A stretch of DNA of 64,000 nucleotides, from NCBI GenBank assembly GCA_001643675.2, contig LSRY02000035.1, positions 744,001 through 808,000 of the forward strand, given 5' to 3'. The translations under genes were made by a program, and so were the position numbers. Below the pieces are notes generated by a model. It ran no database searches. It worked only from the letters and a program-made list of their open reading frames with translations, and was not told the origin of the DNA. Positions 9,374-19,900 of the stretch are shown in pieces. The DNA is from Monocercomonoides exilis (taxonomy: Eukaryota > Preaxostyla > Oxymonadida > Polymastigidae). Within the stretch, counting starts at the first letter, position 1. The number at the start of each line of letters is the position of its first letter.

Positions 9374-11400
9374 AGGAAGTAACGAAAGCTACGGAGAAAG
9401 AGTCGCAGCCAGATCAGATCATTGGAGGAAGGACCGTGCTGTTTTTAAAGGCATGGGAAGAGATTGGAGGAGGAGATTTGATCCGAAATGGGATACAAGC
9501 GATGTGGAAGAACAGAAGAGAAAGAGAGAAACTTTCAAAGATGTCGTACAGAGATGGAGCCGAGCGAACAAGCGAGGAGCACAGAAGAGCCTTCAAGGAT
9601 TTGTTGGAGGAACAGACGAGGAACGGAATAGTGGAGGAGATAAATCAGGAAGATGTCAAACACAGGAACAACGTATTCCTAATCAAGAAGAAGAACGGAA
9701 CCTGGAGACAGATCTTAGACTGTCGTCGTTTGAATGCAGCGGTCCTCAGAACGCATTTCAAATGCGACAACGAGAGAACAGTGGAGAGAATATTGCTGAA
9801 AGAAGATTGGGCAGTGACAATAGACCTTCATCAGGCGTATTATCTTCTCCCAGTTTCAAAGAATCTCAAACCATATCTCGCTTTCAGATTTCTCGGAAAA
9901 GATTACGTATTCAAAGGAATGCCTTTCGGATTCGTAGATGCACCCAGAATATTCACACATGTGATGAGGAAAGTGACGAAGGAAATAAGAAGAAGATGGC
10001 ATGTGCGGTTGGTAGCCTATTTGGACGATCTGCTCATATTACATCAAGATCAAATGCATTTAAGAAGAATTACGGAGGAAATTGTGCAGTTTTTAGAGTC
10101 GCTTGGGCTGCTAGTAAACAAGGAAAAAAGCCACCTATCTGCCAGCAGAGAGTTTGTTTACCTCGGATACAGATGGAACACGGAAATGATGGAGGTTCAG
10201 TTGACGGAGGACAGAAGACTTGTATTGATGAAAGAAGTGGACAAATGGAAAGTGAAAGCAGTGAAAGCCAAGAAGGTGAGAATAAGAGATCTCGCCTCGT
10301 TCATTGGAAAACTCAGCGCAATTCGTTTCGTTCAGCAAGACGCTTCCCTATGGCTGCATTCCATGTATCGCCTCTTACAAAAAGGATTGGAGTTGCAAGG
10401 ATGGAACGGACAGATGAGAATCAACGCATCTATTATACAGCAGATTCTGCAATGGAGGAAGATATTGAAATCACGCCCTCGACGCAAGCTGATTCCAGTG
10501 TTTGTCCCACAGGCAGTAATGACAACAGATGCATCGGAGGTGGCGTGGGGTGCTACGCTGTCAATCAACAACCAACTGTTAGACGCGCACAGTCGGTTTC
10601 CACAGCAACTTACGAAACAATCGTCGAATTGCAGGGAGCTAATGGCGGTGTGGTTAGCTCTCAACCATTTTGGCCCAGCGCTTCAGAGGAACGGAATCAG
10701 TCGGCTGCATCTGAGGTCGGACAACACAGCGGTTGTCTACAATATAAACAGATGGAATGCAGGAAAGAACTTGAGACCCGTGCTGAGAAAGATATGGAGA
10801 TGGAAGGAAGAAACACATATACAGATGAGAGCCACACACATCCCAGGCATCAAGAACACAAGGGCAGACGCGCTGTCAAGACTAGAGAGAGCAGGGGATT
10901 ACGAAGTGCGAGCAGAAGATCTGCCGGAGATTCTGAAGATAGCTCAGAGGACACCAACACTGGATGCGTTTGCGGCAGTTCACAATCACAAGTTGGAGAG
11001 ATGGTGTGGCATCAACAGTCCGATTGCAGAGGATGGTCTCATAGTTCCATGGAAAGACGAAGTTGTTTTGGCTCACCCTCCTGTGCCGCTGATTGTACCA
11101 ACGATTCAGAAAGCGATGAGGGAGAAAGCACAAGTGATCTTACTCCTGCCGAACTGGAGAGGCCAGAACTGGGACGCTCTTTTGAAGTCGATACCACACA
11201 GGAGCTGGGACTGGAAGCTGCAGAAGGAAGTCTTACGGAAAGGCCCTTCAATGCAATGGACGAATGCCAGTCTTCCTCCAGGACGGTTGAGGATCGTGTT
11301 GTTGAATCCATACAGCGTGACGGAGAAGAATGGTGGAAACGCGCTTTGGAGCAGAAAGCTTTCTCAACAAATCTTGCAGAGGAATGCCGCAAGGGAATAG
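9346..11400 (+). CDS. DIRS element ORF2, reverse transcriptase-RNase H-methyltransferase-like
   Basis: A 684-residue polyprotein. The reverse transcriptase (about residues 85-270) has WRQILDCRRLN, the catalytic TIDLHQAYY Asp near residue 160, GMPFGFVDAP, and the YLDD catalytic pair near residue 225. RNase H follows (about 385-515) with TTDASEVAWG (first Asp), the Glu of RELMAVW, the Asp of LRSDNTAVV, and HIPGIKNTRADALSR (last Asp). The tail (about 530-620) has TLDAFAAVHNHKLERW, LAHPPVPLIVP and LLPNWRGQNW. This is the pattern of the DAM-like N6-adenine methyltransferase region that follows RNase H in DIRS1-like elements, although the classical DPPY box is here HPPV. The protein should copy element RNA into DNA. 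Its 3' end overlaps ORF3 by 145 bases. The frame is intact and all catalytic acidic residues of RT and RNase H are present. Confidence 0.92.
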   Translation: MGQSESGSLKEVTKATEKESQPDQIIGGRTVLFLKAWEEIGGGDLIRNGIQAMWKNRREREKLSKMSYRDGAERTSEEHRRAFKDLLEEQTRNGIVEEINQEDVKHRNNVFLIKKKNGTWRQILDCRRLNAAVLRTHFKCDNERTVERILLKEDWAVTIDLHQAYYLLPVSKNLKPYLAFRFLGKDYVFKGMPFGFVDAPRIFTHVMRKVTKEIRRRWHVRLVAYLDDLLILHQDQMHLRRITEEIVQFLESLGLLVNKEKSHLSASREFVYLGYRWNTEMMEVQLTEDRRLVLMKEVDKWKVKAVKAKKVRIRDLASFIGKLSAIRFVQQDASLWLHSMYRLLQKGLELQGWNGQMRINASIIQQILQWRKILKSRPRRKLIPVFVPQAVMTTDASEVAWGATLSINNQLLDAHSRFPQQLTKQSSNCRELMAVWLALNHFGPALQRNGISRLHLRSDNTAVVYNINRWNAGKNLRPVLRKIWRWKEETHIQMRATHIPGIKNTRADALSRLERAGDYEVRAEDLPEILKIAQRTPTLDAFAAVHNHKLERWCGINSPIAEDGLIVPWKDEVVLAHPPVPLIVPTIQKAMREKAQVILLLPNWRGQNWDALLKSIPHRSWDWKLQKEVLRKGPSMQWTNASLPPGRLRIVLLNPYSVTEKNGGNALWSRKLSQQILQRNAARE

Positions 11401-12617
11401 CGGAGACAACATGGAGAGGATACCTCTTTGGCTTTGCACATTTTGGAAAGCAATGGGAAGAATGTGGACACAAAGAAATACCAGACAATATTTTCGATTG
11501 GGCATCGAATTGCGCAAATGTATTTTTATCCCTTAGAAATGGCGGAATGTCGCTTACGTGCCTACAAATAACAAGAGCTGCAGTTTCTTTTTATTCCAGT
11601 CTCGTTTTCAATACGTGCTTAGGAGATATCCCACTCATAAAGATGCTATTCAGAGCATTCAGAAGAACAAACAGATCAAAGAAGAAGGAAAACAGAGAAA
11701 TTTGGAACCCACAGACGTTGTTGAAGTATTTCGCAGATCAGGGACCGAATGAGACATTGAGCTTTAAGCAACTGACAATAAAGGTTATTGTGTTAACAAT
11801 GTTATTTTCAGCCTGCAGATTTACAGAGCTTGAGAGAATAGACATGAGAAATTCAAGGTTTAAAGAAGAAGGAATATATCTTGACACGAGACTGAAGACT
11901 TCGGAAACACGCACAGAGATTGCCGTTCCGTATTTACCAGAGTTGCCACTTATTTGTCCTGCTTTCGCGATTAAGACCTTATGGGAGAGAGTGAAACAAG
12001 CTAACCCAAACACAAACAGTCTGCTTCTAAATACAAACACTTTTGCCCCATTGACAGCTGGAGGGATTCGCAAACTTGCCAAGGAAGCACTGACCAACGC
12101 AGGGATACCAGACACATTCACTCCATATTCCATCAAGGCAGCTTCGATTTCGGCTTTGACAATGGCAGGTATTCCTCCGGTGCAGATTGCAAAGTTTGCT
12201 CGCCTTTCGCCACAAACAAACACATTAGTTAAACATTACTTTAGGGCGGATTTGGCATCATCAATGGGCAGGGTGATTGCTTCATCATCAGAAGGAACGA
12301 CAAAGCAGGCGCAGCGTGCTGAAGAAGACAAACAGAGAGGAATGAAAGAAAGACAGAACAATGATGAAAAGAAGGTTGCAATTGTGAGAAAGCAGTTCAA
12401 TATGAGACAAAGAAATGACAGAAACCAAGCGACAGATTTCTCCCAAGCAATAAAGCCTTCGAAGATTGAAGAACCAAAGGAAGATGGAAGAGAGGATACA
12501 GAATATGACAAAAGGTTTATTATCAGAACAAGAGCTCAATCAAAGAAAGAAGAAATTCAGAAGGAATGGAAAGTGTCAAAAGCTGTAGTCATGATGGTAT
12601 CAGAAATGCCCAACTAA
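11256..12617 (+). CDS. DIRS element ORF3, tyrosine recombinase
   Basis: Read from the ATG at 11,256, this is a 453-residue phage-integrase-type tyrosine recombinase that would insert the circular DNA copy. The N-terminal part (about 20-130) is a helical core-binding domain. The catalytic domain has the first Arg in SACRFTELERI (residue 188) and the nucleophilic Tyr in KHYFRAD (residue 328). The box that is usually HxxR reads YSIK (residues 291-294): Tyr replaces His and Lys replaces the second Arg. The C-terminal 110 residues are highly charged and basic. The frame is open far upstream to 9,162, but that part is only the shadow of ORF1/ORF2, so the start is chosen near the ORF2 end; an earlier start is possible. 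The stop codon at 12,615 lies five bases before the internal complementary region. Confidence 0.87.
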   Translation: MDECQSSSRTVEDRVVESIQRDGEEWWKRALEQKAFSTNLAEECRKGIAETTWRGYLFGFAHFGKQWEECGHKEIPDNIFDWASNCANVFLSLRNGGMSLTCLQITRAAVSFYSSLVFNTCLGDIPLIKMLFRAFRRTNRSKKKENREIWNPQTLLKYFADQGPNETLSFKQLTIKVIVLTMLFSACRFTELERIDMRNSRFKEEGIYLDTRLKTSETRTEIAVPYLPELPLICPAFAIKTLWERVKQANPNTNSLLLNTNTFAPLTAGGIRKLAKEALTNAGIPDTFTPYSIKAASISALTMAGIPPVQIAKFARLSPQTNTLVKHYFRADLASSMGRVIASSSEGTTKQAQRAEEDKQRGMKERQNNDEKKVAIVRKQFNMRQRNDRNQATDFSQAIKPSKIEEPKEDGREDTEYDKRFIIRTRAQSKKEEIQKEWKVSKAVVMMVSEMPN

Positions 12618-12621
12618 CATT

Positions 12622-12728
12622 TGATCTCAAATAAAAGAGAAGGAATTGAATGGATGTTTTTCTTGAAAATAAAGGTGCTAATGCACTTTTATTAGAAAAG
12701 AAAAACGAAATTCAATTCCTTCTCTTTT
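12622..12728 (+). repeat. DIRS internal complementary region (circle junction)
   Basis: Bases 12,622-12,692 are the exact reverse complement of the left terminus (8,381-8,451). Bases 12,692-12,728 are the exact reverse complement of the right terminus (12,917-12,953). The two halves share one base at the junction. In DIRS elements this region templates completion of the ends and circularisation. Confidence 0.92.
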
Positions 12729-12886
12729 TCCCACCACCGTTTTCACTCCCAACCCCTCTTTTATATATAAGTTTTTAACATTCTCTTGTGTTCCACAATT
12801 CCTTTTCTTAGCGTTTATTTGTTTTTAAAACGCTTATTTTTTCAAACAAATGCATAAACCCTCACATCGCTACCACATTGATCCTG

Positions 12887-12935
12887 GGCGATGGCCCATA
12901 GATCGTGATCTCAAATAAAAGAGAAGGAATTGAAT
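12887..12935 (-). repeat. DIRS element right inverted terminal repeat core
   Basis: Exact 49-bp inverted partner of 8,422-8,470. The element continues 18 further bases to 12,953. Confidence 0.92.
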
Positions 12936-12953
12936 TTCGTTTTTCTTTTCTAA

Positions 12954-14851
12954 ACTTTTTGAAGATGTAGCACTTTTGTCTGCGAACCCAGATTAAACAA
13001 ACTGAGAAGTCAAAAAATGAAAAAAGTGAATAAAAAGTGCATGTTCAGCTGAATCGACATGAAAACGTTGTGAAAATTCATCAGTCGAAAATTTCACCTT
13101 CATCAACATCTTTTCATCTGAAAACGCGCCAGTTGCATCAGAAATGTTTCAATGGTCTTTGATTGTTTCATGCAACACACAAAATGGATTTTCTAAAAAT
13201 ATTAAAATGTTTGTGATTGTTGTTTTTTAAATTATTCCACTAGAAATACTGCAGACTTCTTCTCATTCAGCTCAACATCACCACAAGCCACTCCAATAGA
13301 GAGAGGAATTATATTCCCAATGTTTGAAAATCTTCTTCTTCATATTTTGTTGTTAACAGCCGTGTTTGACTTTCTTTTTCGCTTCTTCTTCTTTCTTAAG
13401 GATAGATAATGAGCGAAAACTGAGTTAATCTGAACAAAATCCATTCTATTGTTCATTATTCGAAAAGACATCGCCTTTGAAAAAACTTTTTTTGGAAAAC
13501 ATTTCTGACCTTCACATCAACGCAGATGAATGAAACAAAGAGAAGATGGCAAAAGAATAAAAAAGTTAAATGGAAAAGACTTTTGAAATAAGCCCAACAG
13601 AAAAGAGAGACAAGTCACTTTCACAGAAATGGATTTGGCACTTTCTTTTCACTGAGTGTTTTTTTGGAGAATCATTATCATGTTTTGACAGAACAACCAA
13701 TTTATTTCCAATTCAATTTATTGATCATTTGAAGCAGACGGCGGACATTGAACATCAGATGGTGTTTGTTTCTGCATGCTCTTCTTCTTCTTCTTCATAA
13801 GCAATTCAATAAACTCTCTCACTCACTGCTTTTTTCTTCAACATTTCATTCATCTATCAGTGCTGAGATAATTTCACAATCTCCACCTGCTTCACGAGGA
13901 TATCATCATATTCACATAAACATTCAACTTTTTCTTATCAAATTCATCACAACACGTTTGTATCCCATTCGTTAAACACATTTTATCGATTCTTTTCATC
14001 ATTTCTTTTTTTATTCCACAATTTTTAATGTCAGTTCGAGAATGACAATCAGTATATTTCATTCTCCAATTTTTGAATGGAACTGTTTCATGGAATGAAA
14101 ATTGTGCAAACTTGTAATTTTTTCTTTTTGGAAACAAAAATGTTGAATGAAGATAAAAAACTGTTTTGTTTTTTGACTTTCGTTCACTTTTTTCAGTTAA
14201 ATGAATTTTTTCCCTTTGTTTTCACTTCTTGAAAATATTTCTTTTCTCCAATTAGTGCAAAATCTAGTTGTGGATTCCATTTTCTTTTTGATTTTTTGAC
14301 GAGGCGCATTAGAAGGAGTAAAAGATAGAGTGATTGAAAAAAGCAAGTTATCTTTTGTTGCTTAGACATTTCAATCTAATCACCAAACACAAAGAGAAAG
14401 TTTCTTTATCTTTTCTTTCACATTTATTTCACAAATCCTTCATATGGGACGATATTTTCTGCTTTTTGAATTTTGTTCCATTCTGCACATTTAATTAATT
14501 TATCAATTTCAAAAAATTTCCAATGGTTTTTTGACATGAGAATGAAAGATCTCTCATGATATGGTTGTGGAAAAGGTGTGGAACAAATTGTTGTTTTTTT
14601 CATAAATGAAAGAATTGTGCCCCATATCCACATGATTTGATGAAGTCTTTTAAATAAGGGAGGAAAAAAACGATAATGCCAAAACAATTTATCTTTCGTA
14701 ATTGTTTAATTTCTTTATTTCATCAATATTTAGTGAGATACATTAAAATTTTTATAAAAGAAAGATTCAAATGATTTTCCTTCAATTTTGTGAAATTATG
14801 AAAAAAATAAATAAAAAATTTGAGAAACAAAGCCAAAATAATAGAATTTGG
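12954..14851. other. AT-rich intergenic DNA, no gene recognised
   Basis: Small open frames (for example 13,570-13,800 plus and 14,424-14,687 minus) show no motif I recognise and have non-coding composition. A TTC triplet run sits at about 13,782-13,797. They could be decayed gene remnants. Confidence 0.4.
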
Positions 14852-16200
14852 CTAAACATTTACAAAATAATCAGAAATATCCAAAGATAATTGACGGTTG
14901 TATTTTCCTTTTAGAAAATCTAATATTTCACAAAAGCTTGTAATGATATCTTCATATCCTTCTTCTTCCAACTTTTCAAATGTATTCCTTTTTGTTGCCT
15001 TTCTTTTCGCTTCTTCCATTTTGCAATCCTCCTCTTCTTTCAATTTCTTTGAAACATTCATTAAGAACAGCAAGCCATCATATGCAATTTCGTCATTCAA
15101 TGTTGGCCTCTGTATCTCCTCAAAAACAGAATCAATAGCTCTTCCTTTCAGCAAGCCATCAATTCTCATATCTCTGTTGCCTGCTACTGCTTCAAATACA
15201 CTTATGGACTGGCTGCAAATGTTTCTGAAATTATCCCTTGCCGCTCGAAATACATTTGCAACACTGTTGATTAGCCCAGCATTTCCTTCATTCCACAATT
15301 TGCAATGGAGTAAATATAACTCCAAGGTTCGTATCCATCTCAATATAATAAGCTCTTCTTTCGTATCTTTTCTTTCTTCTTCTTTTTTCTTCTTCCAATC
15401 CACACATTTCACCAGCTCTTCCATTTCTCTTGCTGCTTCTCTTCCAAAATGTAGCTCATTCACGATGACTTCTTCCAAACTATTATCGTACCTTAATCTG
15501 TTCAATAAAAACATCCAAGCCGATTGATATGCAAGCTGTGTCATATTGCTACACTCTTGATGATAAAGTGTGATCTCTTTGATTTCATCTAGGAAAAGCT
15601 CTTGTTTCAGGAACCAACAAAACAGAGAAAGAAATTTAAAAAAACCTCAAAAATAAAATAGAATACTCATACCGTATATTTGATGTTGCTCAACGTAAGC
15701 AAAGCAATTTCCACTTCTTTTTGAACTTTCTCGCTTTCCTCTTTCTTCAAAGCAACTTTCAGAAGACAAGATACACAAATTTCAGTTACTGTTTCTGGAA
15801 GGTCATCATATCCGCAATGTTAAGAAAGGAAACATTCACACAAATCAGACAAAAGCATTTTGTTCATTTCTCCTTTCTTCTTTTCTTCATCAATAATCAT
15901 CTTCTCAAATCTTTTCCTCAACGAAGATTCTTTAAATCTTAGATTCCACACACCTTTCAGCACTTTGCAATATCCAACATGCTTCAACAATAATAATACA
16001 TTTTCCATTGTCATTTTCTTTTTTTCAATCATTTGATGTATTTTATCAAACAGATCTTTTGTGAAAACGAACTTCAGTTCTTCTTCATCCATTCTATCAA
16101 TAGCTTTGTTCATTTCAATGATTTTTTGTTTCTGCACAATTTCAGAAAAATCTTCCAACCCAGAAAGCAATTCTTCAATAAAAAGGAAAGAATGAAAGAA
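14852..16200 (-). pseudogene. Helical-repeat family gene, damaged copy A
   Basis: Two open segments on the minus strand align in order with copy B at 18.5-19.9 kb. The 5' segment (16,170-15,823) contains LLLLKHVGYCKVL and SDLCECFLS. An in-frame TAA at 15,820 then interrupts, and the same frame resumes as DDLPETVTEICVSCLL and QKEVEIALLTLSNIKYTV down to a GTATGAG donor near 15,670. The 3' segment contains LKQELFLDEIKEIT (before the first ATG of the open frame), LAYQSAWMFLLNRL, NVFRAARDN and EEEGYEDIITSF, and ends with SLDISDYFVNV at a TAG. Where copy B has an AG acceptor, copy A reads TG. The 5' end looks truncated, since nothing upstream of about 16,200 matches. The internal stop, lost acceptor and truncation suggest a pseudogene. 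The lysine/glutamate-rich all-helical protein may be armadillo-like; no function is assigned. Confidence 0.65.
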
Positions 16201-18472
16201 AACCTATCATCTGAAATTCTACAAAACAATGAATGCGAACCTGTGAACTTTTTTGTGTTGTTCATCTCCAATATAATTTTTTTTGAAAAAAAATAGAATT
16301 TGAAAGCAAAGTCATTTTGCCATTCATATCGAATTTGCATATGTTTGGATAGAAGAAATGGATGTCAAATAAAATCTCAAAGAAGTCAATGAAATATCTG
16401 GAAACATACTATTCCCAATTTTAATGACGTTTTTGACTAAGAATAATAAAAAAAGTCAACGGCTTGTATATTTCTTTATTTGTTATGGATTCAAAGATCG
16501 AATAGTTTTATTTGAGCGGGAATATTCATCTGCAGATTGAGAAATCCGTGAATGAGCATTACCTGTAGAACTAGGAATATTATTTCCTGTGTGACAACAG
16601 ACAATGGTGGAGATGCAATATTTTTGGAATTCTGCCTGATGACTTTTGTCAATTGGATGGCCAAGGGAAATACACCAATTTCATCAATAACACAAAAAGA
16701 CATAATGTATGTAATTTATATTGTTCTATTGATTGTGAAGATATTTCTATCTGTATCCTTTCGAAAGTTCAGGAATCCAACTTATTGTTGAAATGGCCAA
16801 TCTCCGCTTTGTGGAGCAACACGATGAGAATGGTGCAGATTGTTATATAGCCATTGGGAAATAAAGGAATATGCGCAAATTTCATGATTTTCATTGTTTT
16901 CATTGAAATAAAGAAGAAAAAAAATTCAGATAAATTTTTTTTTCAATAAAGACAAAAAGATGATTTTCTTTGAAAGAAGGAACAATCAAAATTATATAGA
17001 ATTTTGGAGCATAATGCAGAAGGAGCAGTTTGGAATATTTTTTGGGCAAGGAAAGTGGATGGCAACATGGAAAGCAAGATATTTATTGCTAAAAAAGTCA
17101 AATAAATTATGCAATTTAATGAAATTGGAGCTCAGTGAAATTTCTGTTGAAGCACTTTCTTTTTCATTCCAATTTGAAAAGTGCGCACGCTATTTTTAGA
17201 ATATTAATCAGTGAAGCAAGTTGTTTTTCATTAAACCATTGAAACAGATGAAATGAAGATCAACAGCTTCTGCTTTGACTTATGCATTTGAAAGGATCAC
17301 GAAACTTGTGAGGATTGCTTCAATTATGTTCATCTTGCACCTTGATAATATTTGCAAGTGAAGTTGGAGAAATCTTGCTGCCTCAGTATTACAACATGAT
17401 TTTGAAGGATTTTTTTAAATTCTCTTATGTGCTCTTTTTTCAACAACATCATCTTCTTCTAAAAAACAATCTTGCTTCATTTTTTAAGAAATCGGTATAT
17501 TTTTCGTTTATAAGCTATTCGGAACAGAGAGCAAATTTCAGCCATTGAAAACCATAAGCGTTTGAAAGATATTCTTTTCCATCTTTTTCATTAGCTTCAT
17601 CAGCAACAATCTAACCATCTCAATCAAACCATTTCTATATTTTTCCATTTCATTCAATTTCAAAGTCTCCAAGTTATTCACTTGAAACGGTTGCTAATTC
17701 TTTGTTCTTCAACCAAATTGTATTTGATACCATTTTCTCTGCAAAGGCTGTCAGCATTTCTCGTCTTCTTAATATTCATGAAAACTGACTCATTTCCATT
17801 CTTAACCTTTTCATGCAAACATGTACATGTGAAAATCACTATTTCCATCATTTCTTCTTCTCTATCATCATCATCATCATCATCATCTTATTCTTCTATT
17901 TTGCGGATCTGTTTTACCCGTCGAAGCAAAAATTATTCAGTTTGTTAATTTTTTCCTTGTCTTTTTTAAATTGCTGATTTGAAATGAATAATTCAAGTCC
18001 TCTTCATTCTCTTTCTTTGAATTTAACCCGTTCATTATCATGTGATTATTTTTTGAGTTCATGTTCAGTCCATGACTTTGACAGTTTGATTGAACAAAAG
18101 CATTATCGAATATGTTTTTGAAACAAATGATATTCTAATTTTGAAAAACAATCCAATTTTTCAAATCTTTTTTTCCACAAACAATAAAGAGATGCTAGTT
18201 CGTCTGTCATTTTTATTTATCAAAACGAGCGTGAAAATGTTCACAGTATTTTTGGATAATTTCTCATTTGCTTTTCAGAATTTGTTTCAATGTTATTGAT
18301 CATTAATCCCATAATAGGAGAAGTTTTTTGAGAAAAGTGAAGATTCACTTGCCTTATTGGCACTTCCCAACAACTAGTTTCATTTAGCAATTTCATTTTT
18401 TTGCAACGATTGTTTTTCATAAAGTTACATCTGAAGTAAGATTATACTTTTCCAATTTGAAAGCGAATAATT
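16201..18472. other. Intergenic DNA between divergent copies A and B
   Basis: AT-rich DNA with several short open frames (16,491-17,200) that show no family motif. They may be decayed coding sequence, but nothing can be supported. A short ATC triplet run occurs at about 17,864-17,888. Confidence 0.4.
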
Positions 18473-19900
18473 ATGAACAAAATGGATCCTTCTATTGTTG
18501 GAAAAAGAGTTGATGAATTTGGAGAGTTGCTCCCGACTGAAAAATATTTTTGTTTGTGCATTTCTTTCATTTAAGCATTGCCAGGCTTCACATATTGTTA
18601 TGATGCTTGAAGTACTATTTTATGAACTGGAAGATTACGATGAGGAAGGGCAGAAACGAAAAATCGAAGAAATAAGTGGATCCATGAAAGAAACGGATGA
18701 AAATGCAATTATCCCTTTTTTCACAATCGAATTTTTCGACGAACTTAATAAAATGATTGAGGAAAAGAAAATCAATTTTGATAATGTCTTTGCGTTGCTG
18801 AAGCATATTGGATATTGCAAATTATTTTTAAACTTACGGAACTATTGCTTTAGTTATTCTTTGCTGTCTGAAAGATTTGAAAAGATGATAATCATTGAAG
18901 AGAAGAAAAAAGAAGAAAAGAATGAAAGGATTTTTGTTGATCTTTGCGAATGCTATCTCATGCTCAGCGACATATTTTCTTCAGGATTGCTTTCAATTTG
19001 CGTGCCTTGCCTTTTGAATGTTGCCTTGAAGAAAGAGGAAAGCGAGGAGGTTCAAAAAGAAGTGGAAGTGGCTCTGCTGGCTTTGAGCTGTATCTGCAAC
19101 TTGATTGTTTGAATTTTTTTTTGATGATTTAAATTATTTCTTTCTCTTTTAAAAAGTATTTGAAGCAAGAATTATATTTGAATGAAATCAAAGAAATCAT
19201 CAAATGTCATCAGGAGTATCACAATCTTACACGACTTGCCTATTTGTCTGCATGGGTTTTTTTGATTAACCGATTATTTAAAGATGGAAATTTGGAAGAA
19301 ATCATCGTGAATGATCTGAATTTTGTTAGAGATGCAAGAAGAGAATTGGAAGAGCTGATGAAAAGTATAGATTTAAAGAGAGAGAAAGAAGAAAGAAGAA
19401 AAGGAAAAGATACGAAAGAAGAGTTTTCTTTAACGATATGGCTCCGAACGTTGGAGCTTTATTTTCGTAATTGCGAATTGAGGAATGAAGAACAAGTTGA
19501 GATTTTAATCAGAGTTGTAAACGTATTTCGAGCGGCAAGGGATAATTACATAAAAATAAGTGATATGTGCATTCATTTATTAAGAAGAATGGCAGAAAAT
19601 AATGTTGTGAAGCTTGAAGACTTGCTGAAAGGAGGAGCAGTTGATGCTGTTTTACTGGAGATTAAGCAACCAACGTTGAATGACAAAATCGCATTTGACT
19701 TCTTGAGATTTTATATGATTGTTTTAAAGCGATTGAAAGAGGAGAAGGATGATGAAATGGAAGAAGCGAAAAGAAAAGTGTTGAAAATGGAAATGTTAGA
19801 AAAGTTGGATGAAGAAGGATGTGAAGATATAATCACAAGTTTTCGAAAAAAAAGTTATTATTATTACATTAAGTTTAGAAATAATTGGGATTATTTTTGA
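18473..19900 (+). pseudogene. Helical-repeat family gene, best-preserved copy B
   Basis: The family's best copy. An ATG at 18,482 starts MDPSIVGKRVDEFGELL in one frame. The frame must shift near 18,545-18,580 to continue as SFKHCQASHIVMMLEVL and run to 19,100 (LLKHIGYCKLFLN, VDLCECYLML, QKEVEVALLALSCICNL). A short intron follows, with a probable GTTTGAAT donor near 19,105 and an AAAAAG acceptor at 19,156. The second exon reads YLKQELYLNEIKEII, LAYLSAWVFLINRL, VVNVFRAARDNY, LKGGAVDAVL and EEGCEDIITSF. Near 19,845 an A-run appears to shift the frame, so the usual LSLDISDYFVNV end is lost. Copies A and B lie head to head about 2.3 kb apart. With two probable frame shifts it may be non-functional. 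Alternatively a first exon/intron boundary near 18,560 was missed. Function unknown. Confidence 0.6.

Larger units (their letters stand above)
8381..12953 (+). mobile_element. Complete DIRS-type tyrosine-recombinase retrotransposon
   Basis: A 4.57-kb element with three overlapping open frames (Gag-like; reverse transcriptase/RNase H with a methyltransferase-like tail; tyrosine recombinase) and the DIRS-1 arrangement of repeats. A 49-bp inverted terminal core occurs at 8,422-8,470 and 12,887-12,935. After the last ORF an internal complementary region (12,622-12,728) is an exact complement of the outermost 71 bases of the left end (8,381-8,451), joined directly to an exact complement of the outermost 37 bases of the right end (12,917-12,953). 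The joint lies at 12,692. This is the circle-junction template known from DIRS elements, which integrate by recombinase and make no classical target duplication. Since the ends match perfectly and no ORF is broken, the insertion looks young. Element boundaries were set from the outer limits of these complementary matches. Confidence 0.92.

Noticed and set aside
9162-11255. Long upstream extension of the recombinase frame
   Set aside because: It lies in the shadow of ORF1 and ORF2 with Arg/Glu/Ser-biased nonsense composition; recombinase homology begins only after about 11,300.
14898-15527. 209-residue plus-strand ORF opposite copy A
   Set aside because: It is antisense to the family-supported minus-strand frame; the Ser/Phe-rich composition is that of reversed Lys/Glu codons.
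16491-17200. Possible small genes between copies A and B
   Set aside because: Short frames with no recognisable motif, stops close by in all frames and AT-biased composition; at most decayed remnants.
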